From Roseihalotalea indica (GTDB lineage: Bacteria > Bacteroidota > Bacteroidia > Cytophagales > Cyclobacteriaceae): DNA of 64,000 nt. The DNA is taken from contig NZ_JAINFL010000003.1 of NCBI RefSeq assembly GCF_022458895.1, positions 310,001-374,000 of the forward strand. The letters are read 5' to 3'. Below the pieces are notes generated by a model that was not told the origin of the DNA, did no database searches, and saw only the letters and a program-made list of their open reading frames with translations. Made by a program: the position numbers and the translations under genes. Every line of letters starts with the position of its first letter. The first letter of the stretch is position 1. This document shows positions 52,500-61,047 of this stretch, piece by piece.

Positions 52500-54653
52500 A
52501 TGAGCTTTGTCTATCCGCAGTTTTTATGGGGATTACTGGCCTTAGCCATTCCCATCATCATTCACTTGTTTAACTTTCGGCGTACCCGGAAGATCTACTT
52601 CAGCAACAACCAGTTTCTGAAGAATGTTAAAGAAACGACTACTTCTAAACTTAGAGTAAAGCACCTGTTGATTCTACTGGCGCGTCTGGCATTTATTGCC
52701 TTTCTGGTGTTAACCTTCGCTCAGCCTTATCTGCCGGGAGAGAATGATGAAGATGCCGGTCAGAGCGGCGATCCGCTGGTGTATCTATATCTGGATAATT
52801 CCCTGAGTATGTCATCTGAGCTGGCTAGCGGCGTGCGCGGTGTTGATCAGGGTGTGAGCTTTGTGGATGAGATTGCTGCTTACTATCCGCGAAACACCCG
52901 ATATAAACTATTAACCAATGGCTTTGGCAACTTCTCTCGTGTACCCAAAAGCAGCGATGAGTTAGCGGATCTGGTGTCTAACGTATCACTTACTGGGGTG
53001 GCCCGCAGTGTGGATGAAGTGTTGCAGAAAATCGAGAGCGATGTGCAGGTAGCGGCATTGCAGGGCGATGAGATCGATCGGGCCGATGTGTATTTAATCT
53101 CTGATTTCCAGAAATCTACGTCCGGAGAGATGAGTGCCTTAGGAGAAGATACTACCCTTCAGGTAAATCTGGTGCCTATTCAATCATCGTATACGCGCAA
53201 TCTGTTTGTAGACTCGGTTTACCTGGCTAATCCGTTTATGATGGCGGAGCAAACCAATGAACTGGCCGTAGTGATGCGTAATGAAGGGAGCGAAGCGGTA
53301 GAAGACCTGATTGTCCGTTTGCTTATCAATGATCAGCAGGTAGCGAATGCCAGTGTCAGTGTTGATGCTTTTTCTACCGGAACCATTACTTTCCCGCTTA
53401 ACTTCCCGCTAAAGCAGCAGAACCGCTGCCAACTGGTATTTGAAGATTACCCGGTTACTTTTGATAATGAATTTTATTTTACGCTGAACTTAGGCAACAA
53501 AATCAACATTCTGGAGATTACCCCTGATCTAGCCGGGAATCGTCTGAATAGCACAACGAATGTGGCTAAAGTCTATGCCAATGAAGGGATCTTTAACTTC
53601 CGGTCTTTCAGCATTAATAACCTGGATTACAGCCTGCTGGAGAATACCGACCTGCTGGTTTTAAATGAGATTGAGGGAAACAATCAGAATGCCTCGGTAT
53701 TGCTGCCTTACATCCGTGAGTTTCTGGAAGACGAAGGTAATATGGTTTTTATCCTGCCTTCCAGCGGTGACATTTCCTTTCTGGGTGAGATTACCCGTAA
53801 TACGGCTCTGATGGCTCAGCGACAACCCGTGTCCGATTCATCAGGAGCAAACACCGTGACACTGGCCAACCCCGATCTGGCTAATCCTTTCTTTGAAAAT
53901 ATGTTTGAGGGGCAGGCAGGTAATTTTGATATGCCCTTTGCCGTGCCGTTGGTAGCTCATAATATGTCGGGCAACTCTCTGCTAAGCTATAAAACCGGTG
54001 ATCCTTATCTACTTTCGCTACGAACGCCTTACACCAATAGTGATCAGATATTTGTATTCAGCACACCGTTACGGCAGGAGTTTACCAGCCTGTATCGCCA
54101 TGCGATCTTTGTGCCAGTGATGTACCGTCTGGCCTCTATCAGCAAATCGTTGGACGTACCGCTTTATTACCCTATGGATGAAAGCACACTGACGCTGGAA
54201 ACTTCTCGCTTGCTGGATTCGGCCAGCCGGGAGGCCACTGGTGGACAGCGCTTTCTCTATAAGTTGCGGCATAATGAACAGGAATTAATTCCTCTACAGC
54301 GGGTAGTGAACGGACGGTTGCTGATGGATATTCCGCAAAACGTGGTGGAAGCTGGCTTTTACGATCTGGTGCGCACGGAAGAAGCGGCCAATACTGGGAA
54401 TTCGGCAATAGAATTGCTTTCATTATCCTTTAATAATACGGAAGCGGAGTCGCTGGTAGAACAATATACTGTTGACGATCTTTCGCAGCGCATTGAAGGT
54501 AAGAGCAATGTGTCTCTTTATGAGGCTGAGGATGTAGAAGATTTCACCGCTCTGATGCAATCCAAGAACGATCAGGTAGCCCTTTGGAAATATGCCCTGC
54601 TGCTGGCGCTGCTCAGTCTGCTGATAGAAATCCTGCTGATCCGGTTTTTGTGA
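52500..54653 (+). CDS. BatA-domain membrane protein
   Basis: A 717-residue protein. N-terminal TM (about 5-23) and the BatA signature IHLFNFRRTRKIYFSNNQFL (quoted at most 20), second TM about 57-77, then a vWFA-like domain with DNSLSMSS (MIDAS-type DxSxS) and DVYLISDFQKS. A large beta-rich region follows with a TM helix at the C-terminus (about 697-715). Such proteins are common in Bacteroidota, often linked to aerotolerance-type Bat operons or stand alone as here. Role unknown. Operon partner: the dihydroorotase-like gene follows after its own promoter. Confidence 0.85.
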   Translation: MSFVYPQFLWGLLALAIPIIIHLFNFRRTRKIYFSNNQFLKNVKETTTSKLRVKHLLILLARLAFIAFLVLTFAQPYLPGENDEDAGQSGDPLVYLYLDNSLSMSSELASGVRGVDQGVSFVDEIAAYYPRNTRYKLLTNGFGNFSRVPKSSDELADLVSNVSLTGVARSVDEVLQKIESDVQVAALQGDEIDRADVYLISDFQKSTSGEMSALGEDTTLQVNLVPIQSSYTRNLFVDSVYLANPFMMAEQTNELAVVMRNEGSEAVEDLIVRLLINDQQVANASVSVDAFSTGTITFPLNFPLKQQNRCQLVFEDYPVTFDNEFYFTLNLGNKINILEITPDLAGNRLNSTTNVAKVYANEGIFNFRSFSINNLDYSLLENTDLLVLNEIEGNNQNASVLLPYIREFLEDEGNMVFILPSSGDISFLGEITRNTALMAQRQPVSDSSGANTVTLANPDLANPFFENMFEGQAGNFDMPFAVPLVAHNMSGNSLLSYKTGDPYLLSLRTPYTNSDQIFVFSTPLRQEFTSLYRHAIFVPVMYRLASISKSLDVPLYYPMDESTLTLETSRLLDSASREATGGQRFLYKLRHNEQELIPLQRVVNGRLLMDIPQNVVEAGFYDLVRTEEAANTGNSAIELLSLSFNNTEAESLVEQYTVDDLSQRIEGKSNVSLYEAEDVEDFTALMQSKNDQVALWKYALLLALLSLLIEILLIRFL

Positions 54654-54764
54654 GTTTTGGGTCCGGGTATAAAGCCTACAGCAAATAATTTACAACGTTC
54701 TGGTCGCGGTGGACCATAGAGGATGGACTATTAACGGAAGGCTATCGACTATTACGAATTCAAT

Positions 54765-54796
54765 TTGCAATTCTTGTTGGACTTACTTTACCTTTG
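54765..54796 (+). promoter_or_regulatory. Bacteroidota-type promoter of the dihydroorotase-like gene
   Basis: TTG at 54765-54767, 21-bp spacer, TACCTTTG at 54789-54796 match the Bacteroidota sigma-ABfr consensus (TTG, 19-21 bp, TAnnTTTG). Transcription would begin near 54803, 24 bp before the ATG at 54827, and this argues against the earlier TTG start at 54794. Confidence 0.75.
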
Positions 54797-54826
54797 CACG
54801 CAGCGATTGACTATCTTAGCGCCTGT

Positions 54827-56128
54827 ATGAACGTCTGGTTAAAGTCCGTACTCCTCCTTGAGCCTTCCTCACCTTTTCATCAACAGCGAGTCCATTTAGT
54901 TATTCAAGACGGAATCATTTCCCGCCTCGAAGCTGCCGGAGATGTCGACCCTGGTATTGACGCCGATCAGGTGATCGAAGGAGATGAAGTTCGGGTATCG
55001 ATGGGGTGGATGGATATGCAGGCTCATTTCTGCGATCCGGGCCTGGAACACAAGGAAGATATACAGTCAGGCTCCCGCGCAGCCGTTGCTGGAGGTTTCA
55101 CGGAAGTGGCGCTGGTTCCCAATACCGACCCGGTGATTGATACCAAGAACGATCTGCACTACCTCAAAAGTCATTCGGATAGCCTGGTGAAAATCCACCC
55201 GATGGCGGCAGCAACCCGTCGGGTAGAAGGACTGGAGCTTACCGAAATGATTGATCTGTACGAAGCCGGGGCCATTGCTTTTTCTGACGGATTGAAAGCA
55301 CTAACGCACAGTCAGGTGTTGCTGAAGGCTTTACAGTATGTACAAAAGTTTGATGGACTGCTTATTAACCGGCCGGAAGATACCCAGCTTACGCAATTTG
55401 GTGACATGCACGAAGGAGTGCAAAGTACCCTGTTGGGAATGAAAGGAATGCCCAGCCTCTCGGAGACACTTTCGGTAGAGCAGCACATCCGGCTGTTAGA
55501 ATATGCTTCTGAATTTGCTTACGAGCATCCGCCTCGCCTGCACCTGAGCAACATCTCATCGGCTGGTTCCGTCACCCTAATTCGGGAAGCAAAGATCCGC
55601 GGCCTATCTATTACCTGCGATGTAGCCGCTCATCAGCTGGTGATGGATGACCGGATGCTATCCGGCTTTGATACTAACTATAAGGTAAATCCACCCTTGC
55701 GTACAGAGCAGGATCGCCAGGCACTACTGGAAGGGCTTAGAGATGGTACCATCGATGTTATTGTTTCCAGCCACCAGCCTCAGGATACTGAAAGTAAACG
55801 GTGCGAATTTGATCTGGCTGAGTTTGGTATGCTGGGGCTGCCTACTTTTCTGCCCACGCTGGCTCAGGTGGTTTCCGATACCTTACCCTGGTGGTCGTTG
55901 CTGGACCGTTGTACGCACCTGCCCCGGGAGCTGCTTAAGCTGCCATTGCCTAAAATTGCCGAAGGTGAAGAAGCTAATCTTACCGTTTTCGATCCTACCC
56001 GTACCTGGGAGTTTAATGGATCAAGCAGTCCCTCAAAATCTATGAATCATCCCTGGTGGAAGCAGTCCCTTACCGGCAAGGTTCTGGCCGTGTTTCATCA
56101 GCGTCAACAATATTTGGCTAATGTCTGA
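54827..56128 (+). CDS. Dihydroorotase-like protein with degenerate metal site
   Basis: A 433-residue amidohydrolase-fold protein clearly of the dihydroorotase class: GWMDMQAHFCDPGLEHKED (quoted 19) is the equivalent of the canonical D-x-H-x-H-x-R-x-P-G motif, and HLSNISSAGSV, VNPPLR and FGMLGL are typical. But the first metal His is Gln65, the substrate Arg is Cys69, and the catalytic DHAPH has become SSHQP (no Asp). It is thus unlikely to be catalytically active and may be a structural partner of aspartate carbamoyltransferase like PyrC'. The start is supported by the promoter. The stop overlaps the DUF4199 gene by 8 bp. Confidence 0.85.
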   Translation: MNVWLKSVLLLEPSSPFHQQRVHLVIQDGIISRLEAAGDVDPGIDADQVIEGDEVRVSMGWMDMQAHFCDPGLEHKEDIQSGSRAAVAGGFTEVALVPNTDPVIDTKNDLHYLKSHSDSLVKIHPMAAATRRVEGLELTEMIDLYEAGAIAFSDGLKALTHSQVLLKALQYVQKFDGLLINRPEDTQLTQFGDMHEGVQSTLLGMKGMPSLSETLSVEQHIRLLEYASEFAYEHPPRLHLSNISSAGSVTLIREAKIRGLSITCDVAAHQLVMDDRMLSGFDTNYKVNPPLRTEQDRQALLEGLRDGTIDVIVSSHQPQDTESKRCEFDLAEFGMLGLPTFLPTLAQVVSDTLPWWSLLDRCTHLPRELLKLPLPKIAEGEEANLTVFDPTRTWEFNGSSSPSKSMNHPWWKQSLTGKVLAVFHQRQQYLANV

Positions 56129-56687
56129 TCAGCCCAAACCCGCCCGCGCTATTTTGCAGGTAGGAGTAAAGTACGGACTGGTAGGTAGTGTTATCGGCAT
56201 TGGTCTGTTCTTCGCAATGCGATGGTTGGGGGAAAACCCTATGATCTGGACGTCGCCCAAACTGATTGCCTATTGTGTGCTTTTTGCGGTCTTTTCATTG
56301 CTGGCTATCCTGGAGTTTCGTCGTTACCACCTCATAGGTAAGTGGAAATTCTGGCAGGGGCTGGCCCTGGGCGTATTGGTGTATAGCGTAATTAGCCTCA
56401 CTACCTTCCTGGTTTCTGCCATTACCATGCAATTTGATCCGGACATGCTACAGTCGTATCGGGAAGTATCAATACAGTCATTAGAAACGAACCGAGAGGG
56501 ATTTATTGAGCAGTTTGGAGAAGAGCGTTACGCCGAAACAAAAGAGGTTGTTATGGTGACCACCCTTTGGGATGTGGCCCTGGATGATTTATTTAAAAAA
56601 ATGCTGATCGGCTTTTTTTTAACTGTGACTATTGTACTGGCTATAAGTATTATCTCATCTTTACAGGCGCGAGAACCCTCTAAGTAG
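56121..56687 (+). CDS. DUF4199-family membrane protein (first of two)
   Basis: A 188-residue membrane protein with four TM helices (near 17-35, 45-62, 76-98, 160-180). The QFGEERYAETKE-type hydrophilic loop between TM3 and TM4 is typical of DUF4199. Function unknown. It overlaps the dihydroorotase-like gene by 8 bp and precedes a second DUF4199 gene, so the operon is translationally tight. Confidence 0.85.
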   Translation: MSDQPKPARAILQVGVKYGLVGSVIGIGLFFAMRWLGENPMIWTSPKLIAYCVLFAVFSLLAILEFRRYHLIGKWKFWQGLALGVLVYSVISLTTFLVSAITMQFDPDMLQSYREVSIQSLETNREGFIEQFGEERYAETKEVVMVTTLWDVALDDLFKKMLIGFFLTVTIVLAISIISSLQAREPSK

Positions 56688-56697
56688 GAACTTCTGT

Positions 56698-56705
56698 TAT
56701 CTTTG
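56698..56705 (+). promoter_or_regulatory. Possible promoter -7 element
   Basis: TATCTTTG fits the Bacteroidota -7 consensus TAnnTTTG 33 bp before the second DUF4199 start, but no TTG is found at the right distance upstream. Weak internal promoter at most. Confidence 0.3.
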
Positions 56706-56737
56706 TGCTAAATGTTACAACCTAACGTTTCTTACGT

Positions 56738-57253
56738 ATGAGCCATCAACTCAAATATGGTCTAATCCTGGGACTGATTAATATTGTGTATACCGCAGCA
56801 GTTTTCCTGATTGACTATCATCTGCTTCAGAATCCGCTGTTCGCTTCTGTTCCGTTCATTGTCACTGTGGCGATACTCTTTGTAGCCGGATTTGAACTAC
56901 GGAAAAAGAATGAGGGTTATTTAACCTTTAAAAATGCACTGGTATCAACCTTCGTTATCTATGCTATTGCCGCCTTTATGGTTGTGGTGTATAATATATT
57001 ACAGTACAATGTATTTACACCCGAGATTGCCGAAGAGCTTCAGAAAAATGTACTGAATCAGCAGGTAGCGGTATGGGAGAGCTTTGGGATGAGCGATGAA
57101 GAGATTGATGCAGCAGCAGCAGAGATGCAGGGCAAGAATATGTATGGTGCTACCTGGCAACTTATTGGGTTAGCCGGAAATTTGGTGTTTGGATTCATTC
57201 TCTCGCTGGTTGTAGCGGCAATTGTTAAAAAGAAAGAACCTGAATTTAGTTGA
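56738..57253 (+). CDS. DUF4199-family membrane protein (second of two)
   Basis: A 171-residue membrane protein similar in layout to the preceding one: TM helices near 6-23, 35-51, 66-86 and 141-163, with a helical loop FGMSDEEIDAAAAEM between TM3 and TM4. DUF4199 proteins occur mostly in Bacteroidota, often next to GT2 genes; role unknown. The TGA stop overlaps the ATG of the downstream GT2 gene (TGATG), so translation is coupled. Confidence 0.85.
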   Translation: MSHQLKYGLILGLINIVYTAAVFLIDYHLLQNPLFASVPFIVTVAILFVAGFELRKKNEGYLTFKNALVSTFVIYAIAAFMVVVYNILQYNVFTPEIAEELQKNVLNQQVAVWESFGMSDEEIDAAAAEMQGKNMYGATWQLIGLAGNLVFGFILSLVVAAIVKKKEPEFS

Positions 57254-58230
57254 TGAAGAAGGACCTGTCTATAGTTGTACCCCTATATAACGAAGAAGAG
57301 TCGCTGGTAGAGTTGTGTACCTGGATTGCCCAGGTAATGAACGAGCACGGATTCCGGTACGAAGTATTACTGGTAGACGATGGCAGCCGGGACGATTCCT
57401 GGAAAGTAATTCAGGAGCTTTCTCGGGCCAATCCGGCTATTCGCGGTTTGCGGCTAAACCGGAACTACGGTAAGTCAGCTGCCCTGCAAACCGGCTTTGA
57501 CCATGTGCAAGGGGACGTAGTGATTACTATGGATGCTGATTTGCAAGACAGCCCCAATGAGATTCCTGAACTGTACTCGATGATTCATGATCAGGGGTAT
57601 GATCTGGTATCCGGCTGGAAAAAGAAGCGGCACGACCCGCTGAGTAAGACTATTCCCTCCAAGTTGTTTAACGCGGTTACCCGTATGATATCAGGTGTTA
57701 GTCTGCACGATTTTAATTGCGGCCTGAAATCGTACCGCAGGGAAGTGATAAAGAATATTGAGGTATATGGCGAGATGCACCGCTACATCCCCATGATTGC
57801 CGCTCGCAATGGCTACACCCGCATTGGCGAGAAAGTGGTAGAGCATCAGGAGCGGAAATACGGCACCACCAAGTTTGGTCTGGAGCGTTTCGTCTTCGGC
57901 TTTCTCGATCTGCTATCCATCAACTTCGTCTCGAAGTTCAAGAAGCGGCCCATGCACTTCTTCGGCACGCTGGGTTCTCTCTCTTTTCTATTTGGGCTGA
58001 TCGTAACTATTGGGTTGATTGTAGATAAGATTTACCGGATTAAAAACTATATGGTGGTGCGGGAAGTAACTGATCAACCTCTTTTTTACCTCGCATTGGT
58101 CACGCTGGTTATTGGTGTACAACTCTTTTTAGCTGGGTTTTTAGGTGAGATGATCACGCTGCATTCGGGCAAGAAGAATGACTATCTGATTGCCGAGGAA
58201 TCCCGTTATCCGGAAAGTAAAGTAGTGTAG
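57253..58230 (+). CDS. GT2 glycosyltransferase, dolichol-phosphate mannosyltransferase (DPM1)-like
   Basis: A 325-residue GT-A enzyme from the ATG at 57253. N-terminal VVPLYNEEESL, VDDGSRDDS, and the metal motif DADLQD, followed by YGTTKFG, as in DPM1/GtrB/ArnC. Two C-terminal TM helices (about 237-257 and 268-292 region, with FLGEMITLH end) anchor it in the membrane. It probably transfers a sugar from a nucleotide donor to undecaprenyl phosphate. Coupled to the upstream DUF4199 gene and 2 bp before the next GT2 gene. Confidence 0.9.
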   Translation: MKKDLSIVVPLYNEEESLVELCTWIAQVMNEHGFRYEVLLVDDGSRDDSWKVIQELSRANPAIRGLRLNRNYGKSAALQTGFDHVQGDVVITMDADLQDSPNEIPELYSMIHDQGYDLVSGWKKKRHDPLSKTIPSKLFNAVTRMISGVSLHDFNCGLKSYRREVIKNIEVYGEMHRYIPMIAARNGYTRIGEKVVEHQERKYGTTKFGLERFVFGFLDLLSINFVSKFKKRPMHFFGTLGSLSFLFGLIVTIGLIVDKIYRIKNYMVVREVTDQPLFYLALVTLVIGVQLFLAGFLGEMITLHSGKKNDYLIAEESRYPESKVV

Positions 58231-58232
58231 GC

Positions 58233-59216
58233 ATGTTTTATTCCCTGATTATTCCGGTTTATAACCGTCCTGAAGATATACGGGAAGTGCTTAATGGGTT
58301 GGTAGCCCAAAGCTATACTGATTTTGAAGTAATTGTTGTGGAAAGCGGTTCCACCATTAAATCAGATCAGGTAGTAGAAGAATTTAAAGACCGACTGACA
58401 ATCTCTTATTATCTGAAAGGAAACGATGGGCAGGGCTTTTCCCGAAATTACGGACTGGCCCGGGCTAAAGGTGATTACCTCCTTATTCTCGATTCAGATA
58501 TCATAATTCCACCGGATTATCTGCAACAAGTACACGAAGGTATTCGCCAACACAAACTGGATGCTTTTGGCGGGCCAGATCGGGGGCATACTTCCTTTAC
58601 GCCGGTTCAGAAAGCTGTTGATTTTGCTCTAACCTCATTTTTAACAACGGCAGGTACGCGGGGGCGAAAGCGATTGGTGGGCGATTATCATCCCCGTAGT
58701 TTTAACATGGGGTTCTCTCGGAAAGTATACGAGGCTACCGGGGGCTATCGGCTTCCTAATTGTGGTGAAGATATTGACCTTAGCATCCGTATTCATCAGC
58801 AAGGTTTTAGAGTAGGGTTGATTCCAGAGGCTTATGTGTACCATAAACGAAAGCAAACTTTGTCGGGCTTTTGGCAGCAAATGGTTTGGTTCGGAAAATC
58901 CAGGATAAATCTGGCCCGTTTGTTTCCCGGAAGCCTGAAGCTTATGTATTTGCTTCCTTTGGCTTTCTATGCTTACCTGCTGGTAACGCTTCTTTTACTG
59001 GCAATGAAACCGGCTATTGGCATTTGGCTGCTGGGAGCTTTAGGCTTATACTTAGTGGCTGTTTTAGTAGAAGGTACCTTGCGGTATAAATCTCTACAAG
59101 TAGGCTTTCTCAGCATTTTCACTTCTCTTACTGTTTTCCTGGGCTATGGTTATGGCCTGATTAAATACTTTTTTCAGCAACGAGAACCCTATACCCAGCC
59201 TGCTAGCGCGCTTTGA
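58233..59216 (+). CDS. GT2-family glycosyltransferase with C-terminal membrane segments
   Basis: A 327-residue GT-A enzyme: IIPVYNRPED, VVESGS, and the LILDSDIIIP region with the metal-binding DSD; NCGEDIDLSIRIHQQGF is the ED motif of the family. The C-terminal third has hydrophobic segments (near 231-250, 252-270, 283-300) suggesting membrane attachment. Donor and acceptor unknown. Last gene of the operon BatA-like, dihydroorotase-like, DUF4199 x2, GT2 x2; a 53-bp gap precedes the DUF4142 gene. Confidence 0.88.
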   Translation: MFYSLIIPVYNRPEDIREVLNGLVAQSYTDFEVIVVESGSTIKSDQVVEEFKDRLTISYYLKGNDGQGFSRNYGLARAKGDYLLILDSDIIIPPDYLQQVHEGIRQHKLDAFGGPDRGHTSFTPVQKAVDFALTSFLTTAGTRGRKRLVGDYHPRSFNMGFSRKVYEATGGYRLPNCGEDIDLSIRIHQQGFRVGLIPEAYVYHKRKQTLSGFWQQMVWFGKSRINLARLFPGSLKLMYLLPLAFYAYLLVTLLLLAMKPAIGIWLLGALGLYLVAVLVEGTLRYKSLQVGFLSIFTSLTVFLGYGYGLIKYFFQQREPYTQPASAL

Positions 59217-59269
59217 TAAACATTTGACAAAAAATATGGGTTAATAAGGCTCAACCAACTTTTTTTGTC

Positions 59270-59857
59270 ATGAAGAAACTACACTATTTTTTAGGAACAA
59301 TACTATTAAGCGGTAGCTTGTTACTTTCAAGCTGCGACTCTTCGCAACAATCCGCTTCCGAAAATAATCAGGATTCAGTGGTCGTAGCGGGTGAGCAAGG
59401 CACGAATAACGACCTGGAAGATGATACCTCTTCTGCAGCTGACCGGGTGATGTTTGCGGTGATGAGTACACGTATGCAGACGGAAATTAGCCGGATAGCA
59501 GAACAGAAAGCGAGCAGCCAGGCGCTGAAAGACTTAAGTCGGGCAGTTATTGATACTAATGAGATGATCATTGCCCGGATACAGGATCTGGCAGAAGCCA
59601 CTGAAACCCAAATTCCGGATGCCCTGAATACGGATCAGCAGGAAGTAATAGACAGCCTACAACAGCTACAACCGCAGGAGTTTGATAAGGCATACCTGGA
59701 GGTACTGGCAAGAGACCAGCGACAGCTTATTGATAATTTGCAACAGTTGAACGCCGATGCTGAGAACCCAATTACCAGAGGTTTAGTAGAAGACATTGCT
59801 GATATGCAACAGCCTCAGTTAGAGCGAATACAGTCTATGCAGGATGAAATAATGTAG
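59270..59857 (+). CDS. DUF4142-type lipoprotein
   Basis: A 195-residue lipoprotein (lipobox LLLSSC, Cys22) with a Ser/Asp-rich linker and a helical bundle of the DUF4142 type: AEQKASSQALKDLSRAVIDT (quoted 20) and FDKAYLEVLARDQRQLIDNL are the paired helices that in this family carry conserved Lys and Asp/His residues. DUF4142 proteins are periplasmic; some resemble ferritin-like bundles. Function unknown. A strong terminator follows. Confidence 0.75.
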   Translation: MKKLHYFLGTILLSGSLLLSSCDSSQQSASENNQDSVVVAGEQGTNNDLEDDTSSAADRVMFAVMSTRMQTEISRIAEQKASSQALKDLSRAVIDTNEMIIARIQDLAEATETQIPDALNTDQQEVIDSLQQLQPQEFDKAYLEVLARDQRQLIDNLQQLNADAENPITRGLVEDIADMQQPQLERIQSMQDEIM

Positions 59858-59885
59858 GGACAAAATCCTAAGAATATTGCCCCTG

Positions 59886-59914
59886 GGCTGATCAGTACTG
59901 GTCAGCCTTTTTTT
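59886..59914 (+). terminator. Rho-independent terminator of the DUF4142 gene
   Basis: GGCTGATCA pairs with TGGTCAGCC (one G-U pair) over a GTAC loop, followed by seven T (59908-59914). It reaches the stop codon of the convergent rfbC gene. Confidence 0.9.
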
Positions 59915-60443
59915 ATGGCTGGAAGTCAGGATGGTTGGCATCTTTTTCCGATACAACAGGAGATTGTGTGGGCCATTCTACATTGAAAGTAGGGTCGTTC
60001 CAGCGAATGCCACGTTCTTTTCCGGGAGTGTAAAATGCTGATACCTGATAAAACACTTCACATTTGTCTTCCAATGTAATAAAAGAATGAGCAAAATGTT
60101 CCGGTACGTATAAAGCCCGGTAGTTTCGAGCCGACAGTTCCACCGCAATGTGCTGAAGGTAAGTAGGTGAATCTTTTCGCAGGTCGATGATAACATCGAG
60201 GATACTGCCCCGGATGCAGCGCACGGTTTTAGCTTCTTCGGCACCTTCTACCTGATAGTGAAATCCGCGCAACGTGTGCTTTCGGTCTGAGCGGGATAAG
60301 TTACATTGGGCCACGGTAGGGTTTAGACCGTGCTCGCGAAATTCGTTAGCACAAAAGGCCCGGGAAAAGAAGCCGCGATCGTCTTCAATTTTCTGTATAT
60401 CAATGATATAGGCACCTGCCAGTTTGGTTTCGGTAAAAATCAT
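59913..60443 (-). CDS. rfbC: dTDP-4-dehydrorhamnose 3,5-epimerase family protein
   Basis: A 176-residue cupin-fold epimerase: catalytic-base His in LRGFHYQ, VRCIRGSILDVIIDLRKDSPTY (seen in parts), YVPEHFAHSFI and the Tyr of YQVSAFY. It epimerises C3 and C5 of a 4-keto-6-deoxy sugar nucleotide. The neighbours make CDP-sugars (rfbF), so the substrate may be a CDP- rather than dTDP-linked ketosugar. Last gene of the minus-strand operon, 12 bp after the GNAT gene. Confidence 0.88.
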   Translation of the reverse strand: MIFTETKLAGAYIIDIQKIEDDRGFFSRAFCANEFREHGLNPTVAQCNLSRSDRKHTLRGFHYQVEGAEEAKTVRCIRGSILDVIIDLRKDSPTYLQHIAVELSARNYRALYVPEHFAHSFITLEDKCEVFYQVSAFYTPGKERGIRWNDPTFNVEWPTQSPVVSEKDANHPDFQP

Positions 60444-60455
60444 AGTTTGTTGTGA

Positions 60456-61034
60456 TTATCGTTGGTGGATGTTCAGCCAGTCTTCTTCTAAAATAGCATA
60501 TTCGTAATTATCAACCCATTTTCCACGGATGGGTAGCACCTTTCTTTTTCTTCCTTCTTTTTGCATTCCTACTTTTTCCAGCACCCGAATTGACGCGATG
60601 TTCTCTGTAGCACAACCCGCCTCAATACGGTGCAGATGTAGTTCTTCAAAGCTCCATTGTAATATTCCATTTAGAGCTTCCGTAGCGTATCCTTTTTTCC
60701 AGTGTTCGGGCAACAATTTATACCAAACCTCACCCGACTGAAACCGCTTTTCCCTAAGGTTTAAGGCAATAAGCCCGATAAATGCCTGGGTGCTTTTATC
60801 CATAATAACCCAGAGAAAATGGCGACCGGGAGTAGTCTGCTGTTGAGTAAGCCAGCTTTGCATCAAGACTTGAGTAGCGGCTTTGTTCTTGGGGATTCCA
60901 ATAGTATTGTACTGATCAGTCTGAGGCAACGTATGTAAATAGTGTACCTCATCTAGATCATCCAAAGTAAGCTTTCGCAGCCGGAGCCGCTCCGTCATAA
61001 GATGATTTGGCATAGAGTCGCCGGAAGCACGCAT
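60456..61034 (-). CDS. GNAT-family (RimJ/RimL-type) N-acetyltransferase
   Basis: 192 residues from the ATG at 61034 (61013 and 60998 are alternatives; the TTG far upstream would overlap the epimerase by 224 bp). RimL-type features: LRLRKLTLDDLDEV at the start, WYKLLPEHWKKGYATEAL acetyl-CoA loop region and SIRVLEKVGMQKEGRKRK at the end. In this operon it probably acetylates a sugar amino group of the nucleotide-sugar product, but protein or small-molecule acetylation is also possible. Gap of 13 bp to the epimerase gene. Confidence 0.75.
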   Translation of the reverse strand: MRASGDSMPNHLMTERLRLRKLTLDDLDEVHYLHTLPQTDQYNTIGIPKNKAATQVLMQSWLTQQQTTPGRHFLWVIMDKSTQAFIGLIALNLREKRFQSGEVWYKLLPEHWKKGYATEALNGILQWSFEELHLHRIEAGCATENIASIRVLEKVGMQKEGRKRKVLPIRGKWVDNYEYAILEEDWLNIHQR

Positions 61035-61047
61035 AGGCTCTGGTTGA

